A stretch of 64,000 nt of DNA from Spirosoma arboris (GCF_009754945.1 NZ_WPIN01000026.1:44025-108024); one strand, 5' to 3'; shown: positions 50,102 to 58,201, counted from the first letter of the stretch. Made by a program: numbers and translations. The notes: generated by a model from the letters alone, not told the origin.

Positions 50102-50839
50102 ATGAAAATATTAGTGTGTGTGACAAGTGTGCCTGACACCACCACAAAAATTGCCTTTACAGACAATAACACCAAGCTCAACAAGGCAGGCGTAACTTTC
50201 ATTACAGGGCCCTATGACGATTATGCGTTAGCACGAGCTGTTGAGCTCAAAGAAAAAACGGGTGCTACAATAACTGTTCTGAACGTTGGACAAGCGGACT
50301 CTGAACCTGTTATTCGTAAATGTCTGGCCATTGGGGCCGACGATGCCATCCGAGTAAATGCAGAACCTACCGATGCTTATTTCGTAGCTGAACAGATTGC
50401 AGCAATTGCCAAAGAAACTAGCTATGATCTGATTCTAATGGGTCGCGAATCTATCGACTACAATGGTGGCCAAGTTCATGGTATTGTTGGCGAGATGCTT
50501 GGTATACCCTCAATCTCACCCGTTATGCTCCTTGATCTTGATGGAGATACAGCCAAAATTACCCGCGAAATTGAAGGTGGGAAGGAAAGCTTAGAAGCTA
50601 AGTTACCATTAGTACTGGGTTGTCAGGAGCCTATTGCCGAATGGAAGATTCCAAACATGCGTGGCATCATGACTGCTCGAACTAAACCTCTCAAAGTAGT
50701 TGAACCGACTGGCACTGATAAACTTACGACTGTTGCCAGTTATGAGCTCCCAGCACCCCGTGGCGCCGTAAAAATGATTCCTGCCGACGAAGCTGAAAAG
50801 CTCATCCAATTACTACATACAGAAGCTAAAGTAATTTAA
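50102..50839 (+). CDS. etfB: Electron transfer flavoprotein subunit beta
   Basis: EtfB pairs with EtfA to move electrons from acyl-CoA dehydrogenases into the respiratory chain. The 245-residue product has the family's start MKILVCVTSVPDTTTKI, the LNKAGVTFITGPYDDYALARAVELK segment (in parts), the DLILMGRESIDYNGGQVHG motif near residue 115 that helps hold the AMP/FAD, and the EIEGGKESLEAKLPLVLG segment. EtfA follows 80 nt downstream, and the bifunctional nuclease gene follows EtfA, an order common in Bacteroidota. Confidence 0.94.
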   Translation: MKILVCVTSVPDTTTKIAFTDNNTKLNKAGVTFITGPYDDYALARAVELKEKTGATITVLNVGQADSEPVIRKCLAIGADDAIRVNAEPTDAYFVAEQIAAIAKETSYDLILMGRESIDYNGGQVHGIVGEMLGIPSISPVMLLDLDGDTAKITREIEGGKESLEAKLPLVLGCQEPIAEWKIPNMRGIMTARTKPLKVVEPTGTDKLTTVASYELPAPRGAVKMIPADEAEKLIQLLHTEAKVI

Positions 50840-50919
50840 TTGCATTCGGCTTTCGGAATAAGGTTCAGCTAACAAGCTTAGGAACCAAAGACTGAAAACC
50901 ATAAATCGAAAATTCTTTT

Positions 50920-51882
50920 ATGTCAGTTCTCATATTTGCCGAATTAGACGAAGGTAAGATCAAGAAATCCTCTCAAGAGGCTATTTTCTACGGAGCCAAG
51001 GTGGCTCAAATGACAGGCACATCGGCAACAGCCATTATTATTGGAGCGGCCGATGACTCAGAATTGGCCTCTGCTGGACGTTTCGGAGCTACAAGCGTTC
51101 TACATGCCACAGATACTAAATTAAACGAGCCTAATGGTATGGCCTACGCTACAGTGGTAGCCGCAGCTGCCCAGCAGGAAGGAAGCAAGGTTATTGTACT
51201 GGCTAAATCATCGCTTGCCGACGCTATGACAGCTCGTCTGGCTGGTAAACTCAAAGCTGGTTTGGCTGCAAACGTAATTGCGCTCCCCGATTTATCGACC
51301 GGTTTTCAGGTCAAAAGTAGTATTTATACGGGGAAAGCGTTTGCCAACAATGACTTGAAAGCTGATATTAAAATTTTGGCTATCAAGAAAAATACCATTA
51401 CACCCGAAGAATCAGAAGCCACAGCTCCGGTCAGTGCATTCACTCCAGCGTTAAACGACTCAGATTTTGCCATTTCGATAAAAAGCACGGAGAAATCATC
51501 GGGCGATATCTTGCTTCCTGAGGCAGATCTGGTCGTATCAGCTGGACGTGGATTGAAAGGACCTGAAAATTGGGGTATTGTTGAAGATTTGGCTAAAGCA
51601 TTGCATGCCGCAACTGCCTGTTCGAAACCAGTATCTGACTTGGATTGGCGTCCTCATTCCGAGCATGTAGGCCAAACAGGCCTCAAAATAAGTCCTAATC
51701 TGTATATTGCCTGTGGCATATCGGGCGCAATACAACATCTCGCCGGAGTAAACTCCTCCAAGGTAATTGTTGTTATTAACAAGGACGCAGATGCTCCTTT
51801 CTTCAAATCGGCAGATTACGGCATAGTTGGTGATGTATTCGATGTGCTACCTCGTTTGACGAAAGCAGTAAAAGCTCTCTAG
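50920..51882 (+). CDS. etfA: Electron transfer flavoprotein subunit alpha
   Basis: EtfA carries the FAD of the electron-transfer flavoprotein. The 320-residue product has the N-terminal SVLIFAELDEGKIKKSSQEA segment and the conserved C-terminal FAD-binding region: LVVSAGRGLKGPENWGIVED near residue 204, DLDWRPHSEHVGQTG near residue 240, and YIACGISGAIQHLAGVNSSK near residue 266 with VVINKDADAPFFKSADYG. It forms a transcription unit with etfB and probably the next gene. Confidence 0.94.
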   Translation: MSVLIFAELDEGKIKKSSQEAIFYGAKVAQMTGTSATAIIIGAADDSELASAGRFGATSVLHATDTKLNEPNGMAYATVVAAAAQQEGSKVIVLAKSSLADAMTARLAGKLKAGLAANVIALPDLSTGFQVKSSIYTGKAFANNDLKADIKILAIKKNTITPEESEATAPVSAFTPALNDSDFAISIKSTEKSSGDILLPEADLVVSAGRGLKGPENWGIVEDLAKALHAATACSKPVSDLDWRPHSEHVGQTGLKISPNLYIACGISGAIQHLAGVNSSKVIVVINKDADAPFFKSADYGIVGDVFDVLPRLTKAVKAL

Positions 51883-51976
51883 CCAGGTATTGTCAGTTGG
51901 AGGTAATTAATGAGGTTTTATTAAAAACTTACGATTACCGATGACGTTTGGCTGATGACAGAAGGCTAAAAATTGC

Positions 51977-51984
51977 TAATTTCG
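51977..51984 (+). promoter_or_regulatory. -7-like element directly before the bifunctional nuclease GTG
   Basis: TAATTTCG differs from TAnnTTTG at one base. A TTTG at 51947-51950 is 26 bp upstream, longer than the usual spacing. If used, transcription would begin at or near the GTG. Confidence 0.35.
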
Positions 51985-51988
51985 CACC

Positions 51989-52582
51989 GTGGATAAGATT
52001 AAGCTGGAAATACTAGGACTATCGCCCAGCCAGTCGCAATCGGGTTCGTTTGCGTTGGTATTAGGCGAAGAATATGGCAACCGACGATTGCCTATCATCA
52101 TTGGCATGTTTGAAGCACAGGCCATTGCTATCGAAATAGAAAAAATTGTTCCGAACCGTCCTATGACGCATGATTTGTTCAAACAGTTTGCCGAACAATT
52201 CAAATTTACGGTTCGTGAAATCATGATCTCTGATTTAAGAGAAGGTATCTTCTTTGCTAAAATCGTTTGTTTCGATGGTGTCCGGGAGTCCGTCGTTGAT
52301 GCCCGCCCATCAGATGCGATCGCCATTGGTATCCGATTCAATGTACCGATCTATACAAACGAGTCTATTTTGTCAGAAGCGGGCATTACTGCAAGCGGCA
52401 ATGATGAAGAGGAACAGGAAGAACTTGTACGTTCCTCGAATCGTCCTTCTACCCGGTCGTTTGGCGATCAGTTGAAGAATGCTTCTTCTGAAGAACTTCA
52501 GCGAATGCTCGAAGAAGCTCTCGGCAATGAAGAGTATGAACGAGCAGCTAAAATTCGTGATGAAATGAGTAAACGTAACTAA
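51989..52582 (+). CDS. Bifunctional nuclease family protein (DUF151) with C-terminal UVR motif
   Basis: The 197-residue product has the DUF151 (bifunctional nuclease) domain, with LGLSPSQSQSGSFALVLGEE, LPIIIGMFEAQAIAIEIE (in parts), RPMTHDLF and DARPSDAIAIGIRF near residue 104, followed by an acidic linker (NDEEEQEELV) and a C-terminal UvrB/UvrC-like motif (LQRMLEEALGNEEYERAAKI, RDEM). The start is GTG at 51989, only 4 nt after a -7-like TAATTTCG at 51977-51984, so the mRNA may be leaderless. DUF151 proteins are reported to act on DNA and RNA, but the role in this organism is unknown. A perfect 29-bp terminator follows. Confidence 0.9.
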   Translation: MDKIKLEILGLSPSQSQSGSFALVLGEEYGNRRLPIIIGMFEAQAIAIEIEKIVPNRPMTHDLFKQFAEQFKFTVREIMISDLREGIFFAKIVCFDGVRESVVDARPSDAIAIGIRFNVPIYTNESILSEAGITASGNDEEEQEELVRSSNRPSTRSFGDQLKNASSEELQRMLEEALGNEEYERAAKIRDEMSKRN

Positions 52583-52587
52583 TTACC

Positions 52588-52649
52588 AAATCTTACATAA
52601 ACAATGAAAGCCATCCAGTCGGATGGCTTTCATTGTTTATGTAAGATTT
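52588..52649. terminator. Bidirectional terminator, perfect 29-bp stem
   Basis: Arms 52588-52616 and 52621-52649 are exact reverse complements with a four-base loop (AGTC). It lies between the convergent bifunctional nuclease and exported PPC-domain genes. Confidence 0.93.
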
Positions 52650-52653
52650 AAAC

Positions 52654-53154
52654 TTATTTTCTCCTTTTCTTCCTGACCACTAATTCCCGATAGCCAAAAA
52701 CTGGATCGACCTCTCGTGCATATGTTATATCGGTCATGACTGCAATCACCAGTTCGGCAGTGGTATAAATTTTACAACCTTCCATTAAATGGCCTCCCAG
52801 GGTTCGACCTGTTGAATCTGATACTAATAAATGGATATGGCTTCCATTTGTTGAGAGTGTACCAACTAAGGAAACAATTTCAAAATGGCCTCGCCACAGA
52901 CTAGACTCTGTCTGATTAGCCAGTCGCAAGCTTACATCAGTTAAACTACCCACACAAGTCAACACGGCTCCTGCTTCGACGCGTTCCTGATGCACGAAAG
53001 TATCTAATTCCTTTTTTAAATCCTGTCCTGGTCGCAGCCGGAATGAGTACGTCTGCGTCATTGTCGAAACGACTGGAGCAGTTGGCGGGTAGGGTTGCGC
53101 GTTAAGCATTAGTATAAAATTGTAAAATAGAACCAATAATATAAAAACTCGCAT
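52654..53154 (-). CDS. Exported PPC (DUF296) domain protein
   Basis: The 166-residue product starts with a signal peptide (MRVFILLVLFYNFILMLNAQ) and then consists of one PPC/DUF296 domain. Seen are FRLRPGQDLKKELDTFVHQ near residue 43, GAVLTCVGSLTDVSLRLAN near residue 66, HFEIVSLVGTLSTNGSHIHL near residue 93, the HLLVSDSTGRTLGGHL segment with the conserved histidines and the TTAELVI segment. PPC domains are best known from plant AT-hook nuclear proteins and from cytoplasmic bacterial proteins; the signal peptide is therefore unusual. The start is ATG at 53154, preferred over an in-frame start at 53196. Confidence 0.88.
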   Translation of the reverse strand: MRVFILLVLFYNFILMLNAQPYPPTAPVVSTMTQTYSFRLRPGQDLKKELDTFVHQERVEAGAVLTCVGSLTDVSLRLANQTESSLWRGHFEIVSLVGTLSTNGSHIHLLVSDSTGRTLGGHLMEGCKIYTTAELVIAVMTDITYAREVDPVFGYRELVVRKKRRK

Positions 53155-53254
53155 TTGTACGAATGGATTGGAAACCATACAGAATTGTAAAGACACAAGG
53201 TCGACTTCCGAGATAAAATCGCTATTTACCTCGACTTTATCTCCTTCAATAAAC

Positions 53255-53320
53255 CTAATAATACAATAACAGAAAAACCGGAAGCGTTGGCTTCCGGTTT
53301 TTCTGTTATTGTATTATTAG
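53255..53320 (-). terminator. Terminator with perfect 31-bp stem
   Basis: Arms 53255-53285 and 53290-53320 are perfect reverse complements around GTTG. On the minus strand it follows the stop codon of the large exported protein gene at 53328 by 7 nt and precedes the PPC-domain gene. Confidence 0.9.
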
Positions 53321-53327
53321 CATTTTG

Positions 53328-55340
53328 TTATTCAACTCCAAACATTACATCTGACCGGCGACCACTGTTACCAGCCCGGCGACGCGTTGCCTTTTTCTTA
53401 ACGGGCGCTGGAGGAGCAAGCAACTTAGCTTTCTGATCATCTGTCAGCGGCTTCAGGTCAGTGATTGTGTAGCTGTTATCACTAATTGTTGTATTGAAGC
53501 TACCCACTGTTTGTTCAGGCTGGCCATTGCATGGCAGTTTCGTAACTGTGAATACAGCGCGGAAGTACTGAACCTGTGGACGTACTCGGCGACCTTTGAA
53601 GCGAATAGCGTTGCCACTTTCAATTTTCGCTTTCTCTGCTTGCAATTGCTGAGCTATACCACCTGGCAATTCGTTAAGATTCAGGATAACGGTATTCGTA
53701 TCGAACTCAACTACATTGTCTGCCAAGCGACGGTTCAGACCACGGTAACGCAGGCGAGTAACCGTGTCTCCAACTGAGGTAACGGTACCGTTACAGTAAC
53801 AGACGTTAGCAACTTCGCGGGTGTAAGGTGTACGGTAGTAAACTTCCAGACGCTCTAGACGGTGACGATATTCACATTCTGGCTGAACAATATTTCTTGG
53901 GCGAACGCTGGAGAAGCTTGTTGTTACAACTTCGCTCATACAAGTACCGCACTTGGCAGTCTGCTTATTATGAACCGTTACGTAATAGAAACCAGGGTTC
54001 AATTGACCATTTGAGAAATAGGCTGTTGGGAATGTGAGCGTTGTATCAGTCGTATTTTCTAATTGAGCAATTACTTGATCGGTATTACCTGCTACGACTG
54101 AATCCGGGCGATAATATAAACGAGCTGTAAAGGTTTCGTTTTTCGGATTTGGAGTCGTGCTGCGCCAGCTAATAACTGGAGCGGTAGCAGCGGTGTTAAC
54201 CGGAGCGGTAGTTCCATCAGCATAAGCTAGTGATGCACCTTTGAGCGAAGCGCCATTGAATCGAACACTCAGCTCGGGAATCTGCTCGCAAGTTGGGCAG
54301 GAAACTGGAGCTTTGGGGATAAGCTTTTTCTGAACAAATCCTTTCCGAACTGCCAGCCCAACACTGAAGCCACCATGATTACGCTTAAATTCATATAGCT
54401 GATCATCAACACCATTGACAATCAGGTAATTTAATTTCGTAATAAAGCCTTGGCCCTGTAGACCAATATTCCAGTTATTCTTGAGTGGGAAGAAAATAGC
54501 CAAGGACCCCAGAGCACCTAAATGATAAAGGTTAGAGCTTGGATTAACCGATCGGATAAGTCCTCCACCATCTACAAAAGAAGGAACCGCTGGTAGTGTT
54601 AGCGTTGACGGCGTATAGGCTGAAATAGTGGCAGCCTCTGTACGGAACAGACCGCCACGAGCGGCTGCTTCAATAAAGGTTACAGCATCAGGATTACGGC
54701 GGCTACGAGCGATCGTAAACTGAAGAACTGGCCCAACCGTCAGGAACATATCTTCAGAAGGACGCTGCCGAATTGTTACCTGCGAACTATTGAATCCTCG
54801 TGCAGCTGCCAGTGTATACAGATAATCACGGTATATACTACGTGTAATGTAGTTGCCATACCCAAAAGCTGCACCTAAGCCAAAACGGAGTCGGCGAGTT
54901 GCAGGGGTTAAGTAATAGTCAGCATTAGCAGTAATGTTAAAACCAGCCCCGTTATAGAGAGTATTATCTCTTTTATTTGGGCCAAACGTGTTTTCCCATG
55001 TACCACAATATGCGAAGTTAGGGCCTGCATATAACCCTACTCGCCAAGGCGATAATCGCCGAACTAAAATGAATGTTTGAAAGGTTGTGTCGCAGTCATC
55101 GAGTTCAGCCACATCACTAGCCTGCGCTTTGAAATCGCTTCTACGAAGAGTGTCGGTATAAATACCTTTCCCCAAACGATAGATATTCTCGCGCGTGTAA
55201 TTCCCGCTGGAAGTAGTCGCAGCGGGTTGAACCCGGACTGTATCAGCCTGTTGAGCAAGACTGATAGATGGTATTGCAAAACTTAGCAACACGAGTCCAG
55301 CCAGCATCCTCAGGGGGTGTTGTTGGATAAATGTTCGCAT
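53328..55340 (-). CDS. Large exported outer-membrane-type protein of unknown function, 670 aa
   Basis: I do not recognise a named family. The product has a signal peptide (MRTFIQQHPLRMLAGLVLLS, then PSISLAQ). The first half has alternating beta-strand patterning like an outer membrane barrel (for example LRFGLGAAFGYGNYITRS, FFPLKNNWNIGLQGQGFI). A CPTCEQ segment near residue 305 and a CGTCMSEV segment follow, each with a CxxC pair, and the C-terminal part is beta-rich and ends in a basic run (KKKATRRRAGNSGRR). A perfect terminator follows the stop. The upstream 804-nt region contains no gene I can support. Confidence 0.82.
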   Translation of the reverse strand: MRTFIQQHPLRMLAGLVLLSFAIPSISLAQQADTVRVQPAATTSSGNYTRENIYRLGKGIYTDTLRRSDFKAQASDVAELDDCDTTFQTFILVRRLSPWRVGLYAGPNFAYCGTWENTFGPNKRDNTLYNGAGFNITANADYYLTPATRRLRFGLGAAFGYGNYITRSIYRDYLYTLAAARGFNSSQVTIRQRPSEDMFLTVGPVLQFTIARSRRNPDAVTFIEAAARGGLFRTEAATISAYTPSTLTLPAVPSFVDGGGLIRSVNPSSNLYHLGALGSLAIFFPLKNNWNIGLQGQGFITKLNYLIVNGVDDQLYEFKRNHGGFSVGLAVRKGFVQKKLIPKAPVSCPTCEQIPELSVRFNGASLKGASLAYADGTTAPVNTAATAPVISWRSTTPNPKNETFTARLYYRPDSVVAGNTDQVIAQLENTTDTTLTFPTAYFSNGQLNPGFYYVTVHNKQTAKCGTCMSEVVTTSFSSVRPRNIVQPECEYRHRLERLEVYYRTPYTREVANVCYCNGTVTSVGDTVTRLRYRGLNRRLADNVVEFDTNTVILNLNELPGGIAQQLQAEKAKIESGNAIRFKGRRVRPQVQYFRAVFTVTKLPCNGQPEQTVGSFNTTISDNSYTITDLKPLTDDQKAKLLAPPAPVKKKATRRRAGNSGRRSDVMFGVE

Positions 55341-56144
55341 ATTTATTGAGTTAATTTGACGCAATGATTCTAATTAAACTTTTATTCTCCCAAATGTGAC
55401 CGTAGAAACTTAGGGAACGGTTCTTCCACACATTTGTGGTTTATTCCGCTTTGTCAGCCAAGCATTTCTACAGGTAAGACTGACTAGCAGTCCGAACGTA
55501 TACCCTATATGACTAACTTTCCGGCTAAATGTTTCTCAGGTTTCACAAAAAAAATTGCAAGTTGCATTTACACGAAAAATATTTCCATAAAAATAGAATC
55601 GAATGAATTCGACCAACAACTTACTTTGTCGTCCATCAGACAACATATATGGGTAAATAGAGCTTATTCCTTATTTTTCTGCAATGTTAAGACCGAATTG
55701 TAAAAGTCAATTCATACTTCCCATTTTTTTTAAGCATCTATTGCCAAATAGTAAAGTAAACCAAGGCAGTGGACTAGCAATACTACTAAATTGTCCAAAT
55801 TGTGTTTAAAACTTCCTCAGTTTTATTGACGGTCAATAATAGTAATAATCAAGTGATAAAAAAACAATTCCTTGGTTAACCGCTGAACAAATAACTTTTT
55901 CTTGCCATTGTCTTAATTCTTCCGCAATTTCTTCTATTATGAGTACTACAACAATTGATTATTTTCACCTGAAGATAAATATTGGCTACATCTACTGATG
56001 GTTATCTAGCGGCAAAGAAAGTATACAGGAATTGTCTTACTCAGTGAGTCGCGTCAATAGAAGTTTGGTATCCGTTGGCAAAGGTAAATGCATATCACAA
56101 TAAATAAGTAACCTAAAATAAAAATTATTTTTATTACAAAAAAA
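55341..56144. other. 804-nt AT-rich region without a supported gene
   Basis: This is the longest gene-free stretch in the window. It is AT-rich with many stop codons in all frames. A 64-codon frame at 55509-55703 has no family features or start signal. No tRNA, repeat or insertion element was seen. Near its right end, AATAAAAATTATTTTTATT at about 56117-56135 could act as a terminator for the thioesterase gene on the minus strand. Confidence 0.5.
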
Positions 56145-56594
56145 CTATAAGCTCAGTTTTATCGATGTTTGAATCAGATTTGTAGTGCATTTTGCAATGA
56201 TTTTACCGTCAGGAGCTACAATTCGTCCCTCACAATGAATAATATTCTTGCCTTCTCGTATAACTTCTGCTGTTGCAGTAATGATATCACCAAGGCGGGC
56301 TGCATGCAAAAAATCAATGGTCAGGTTAACTGACGTATAGGCATATTCGCGTCCAAGTGCAAACACCGTTGCGCCAACCAAATCATCCAGAATGGCTGAT
56401 GCAGCCCCACCATGGAGTACATTAGCTGGATTAGTTAATTCCTTACGAACAATATAATCGACTACCATACGTCCATAATCGACAGCTCGTATTGTGCCAT
56501 TGAGCCAGCGCCCAAAAGGCGATATGCTACTACGCATGTCTTGACCAATCTGCGAACGAAAGAAGGTAAGACGAGGGTTTATTAAATTGTCCAT
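56145..56594 (-). CDS. PaaI-family hotdog thioesterase
   Basis: The 149-residue hotdog-fold protein resembles PaaI-type acyl-CoA thioesterases. It shows the catalytic-loop segment LTNPANVLHGGAASAILDDL near residue 53 (canonical HGG...D), VGATVFALG near residue 72, SVNLTIDFLHAARLGDIITA near residue 85 and CEGRIVAPDGKIIAKC near residue 120. The start is set at ATG 56594 (MDNLINPRLTFF); ATG 56612, 18 nt upstream, is also possible. The natural thioester is unknown. Confidence 0.88.
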   Translation of the reverse strand: MDNLINPRLTFFRSQIGQDMRSSISPFGRWLNGTIRAVDYGRMVVDYIVRKELTNPANVLHGGAASAILDDLVGATVFALGREYAYTSVNLTIDFLHAARLGDIITATAEVIREGKNIIHCEGRIVAPDGKIIAKCTTNLIQTSIKLSL

Positions 56595-56657
56595 ATCCGG
56601 CAAAAATAGCATTAAACTAAGTCACAAGCCCGCAAGCCGCTATTATTTGTGGATTTT

Positions 56658-56690
56658 CTTGGGAGGTTTTCAAGACTTATGTTACTTTTG
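56658..56690 (+). promoter_or_regulatory. Promoter of the phosphosulfolactate synthase gene
   Basis: TTGG near 56659 (partial -33) and TACTTTTG at 56683-56690 (-7, exact TAnnTTTG) are spaced about 20 bp. It lies 34 nt before the ATG at 56725. Confidence 0.55.
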
Positions 56691-56724
56691 AGCGATTATT
56701 AATACGCCTACTCGATTACTTCGT

Positions 56725-57486
56725 ATGAATTACACGCTTACGCAGCTTCCCGACCGCACTACGAAACCTCGCCAAAGCGGATTAACGATGGTGATGGACA
56801 AAGGGCTAAGCCTGCGGGAAGTAGAGGATTTCTTATCTACCTCTGCTGACTATACTGATATTGTTAAATTAGGTTGGGCAACATCATTTGTTACACCAAA
56901 ACTTAAGGAAAAATTAGCTATTTATCGGGAAGCAGGTATCCCTGTTTATTTTGGCGGAACCTTGTTTGAGGCCTTTGTAGTACGTAATCAGTTTGATGAG
57001 TACCGCAAATTGCTGGATAAATACGGCATGGAATATGCAGAAGTGTCGGACGGTTCGATTGATATGGCTCAAGACGATAAATGTGACTACATCCGTAAAC
57101 TCGCTACTCAGGTAACAGTATTGTCAGAGGTAGGTTCCAAAGACGAAGCTAAGATTATACCGCCTTATAAGTGGATTCAATTGATGAAAGCCGAGCTTCA
57201 GGCTGGCTCCTGGAAAGTAATTGGTGAAGCCCGCGAAGGCGGAACTGTTGGCTTATTTCGATCAAGTGGTGAAGTACGTCAGGGGTTAGTTGAAGAAATT
57301 CTGACGCAAGTTCCATTCGAGAGCATTCTGTGGGAAGCTCCCCAAAAAGAACAGCAAGTTTGGTTCGTGAAGCTACTTGGCGCCAATGTCAATCTCGGCA
57401 ATATTGCCCCCCACGAAGTTATTCCTCTAGAAACCATACGATTAGGTTTACGGGGTGATACATTTACGCACTTTTTAGAAAAATAG
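56725..57486 (+). CDS. Phosphosulfolactate synthase (ComA) family protein
   Basis: ComA adds sulfite to phosphoenolpyruvate to give (R)-phosphosulfolactate, the first step of coenzyme M synthesis in archaea. The 253-residue TIM barrel shows SGLTMVMDKGLSLREVEDFL near residue 19, DIVKLGWATSFVTP near residue 45, GIPVYFGGTLFEAF near residue 70, AEVSDGSIDM near residue 105, LSEVGSKDEAKIIPPYKW near residue 134, IGEAREGGTVGLF near residue 165 and ILWEAPQKEQQVWFV near residue 208. In bacteria without coenzyme M this activity may feed cysteate or sulfonolipid synthesis, which is inference. The gene has its own promoter and no sulfonate gene is adjacent. Confidence 0.9.
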   Translation: MNYTLTQLPDRTTKPRQSGLTMVMDKGLSLREVEDFLSTSADYTDIVKLGWATSFVTPKLKEKLAIYREAGIPVYFGGTLFEAFVVRNQFDEYRKLLDKYGMEYAEVSDGSIDMAQDDKCDYIRKLATQVTVLSEVGSKDEAKIIPPYKWIQLMKAELQAGSWKVIGEAREGGTVGLFRSSGEVRQGLVEEILTQVPFESILWEAPQKEQQVWFVKLLGANVNLGNIAPHEVIPLETIRLGLRGDTFTHFLEK

Positions 57487-57493
57487 CCAAATG

Positions 57494-57554
57494 GTCGTCA
57501 GTCAATAGTCGATACTACCCAGGCGACTTTGATTATCGACTATTGACTGACGAC
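57494..57554. repeat. Start-proximal hairpin, perfect 21-bp arms, GTCAATAGTC word class
   Basis: Arms 57494-57514 and 57534-57554 are perfect reverse complements with a 19-nt loop. Words are GTCGTCAGTCAATAGTCGATA. The hairpin begins 8 nt after the phosphosulfolactate synthase stop and ends 8 nt before the DedA ATG at 57563. No T-run follows other than TTCTTTTT at the start codon. Confidence 0.85.
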
Positions 57555-57562
57555 TTCTTTTT

Positions 57563-58201
57563 ATGGATCTTATAAAATCACTGATTGATTTTTTACTTCA
57601 CCTCGATCGCCACCTCGATCTGTGGGCTAACGAATATGGCGTGCTGCTCTATGCTATTCTGTTCCTGATTGTTTTCACGGAGACAGGGCTTATTGTCATG
57701 CCGTTATTACCCGGTGATTCGTTGTTATTTGCTGCTGGCGCCTTGGCTGCCCGGCCAACGAATGACTTGAGTGTTTGGGTAATTATTCCGCTCCTGATCG
57801 GAGCTGCACTATTAGGTGACAACGTCAACTACTTTGTGGGTCGATTTTTAGGGACACAGATTAAATCACGGCAGCGAATCTTGTTTTTCAAACGTGAATA
57901 CATTGCTGAAACCGAAAAGTTTTATGCCAAATATGGTGGTCGAACGGTCATTATTGCCCGATTTATCCCTATCGTGCGCACAATTGCGCCTTTCGTAGCT
58001 GGGGCCGGTAGCATGACGTATGGAACGTATATTAAATTCTGCATATTGGGAGCTGCTCTTTGGGTAACGAGCATTTCACTACTTGGGTACTTTTTTGGCA
58101 ATTTCCCCATTGTTCAGAAAAACTTTGAATTAGTAGTGTTTGGTATCGTTGGGCTTTCGGTGGTACCAATTATCATTGAGTTTTTTAAGAAACGCGCCTA
58201 G
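57563..58201 (+). CDS. DedA-family membrane protein (VTT domain)
   Basis: DedA proteins are inner-membrane lipid transporters/flippase-like proteins. The 212-residue product has about five hydrophobic segments, the FTETGLIVMPLLPGDSLLFAAG motif (in parts: FTETGLIVM, LLPGDSLLFAAG) near residue 35, a LLGDNVNYFVGRFLG segment near residue 88, and KYGGRTVIIARFIPIVRTIA near residue 130 with the conserved arginines, followed by PFVAGAGSMTYGTYI. The length and motifs fit the family. The start lies 8 nt after the hairpin. The substrate (undecaprenyl phosphate or phospholipid) is not visible. Confidence 0.93.
   Translation: MDLIKSLIDFLLHLDRHLDLWANEYGVLLYAILFLIVFTETGLIVMPLLPGDSLLFAAGALAARPTNDLSVWVIIPLLIGAALLGDNVNYFVGRFLGTQIKSRQRILFFKREYIAETEKFYAKYGGRTVIIARFIPIVRTIAPFVAGAGSMTYGTYIKFCILGAALWVTSISLLGYFFGNFPIVQKNFELVVFGIVGLSVVPIIIEFFKKRA

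Noticed and set aside
55509..55703. A 64-codon open frame in the large gap
   Set aside because: It is short, AT-driven and rich in rare-looking residue runs, has no promoter element close by and resembles no family.
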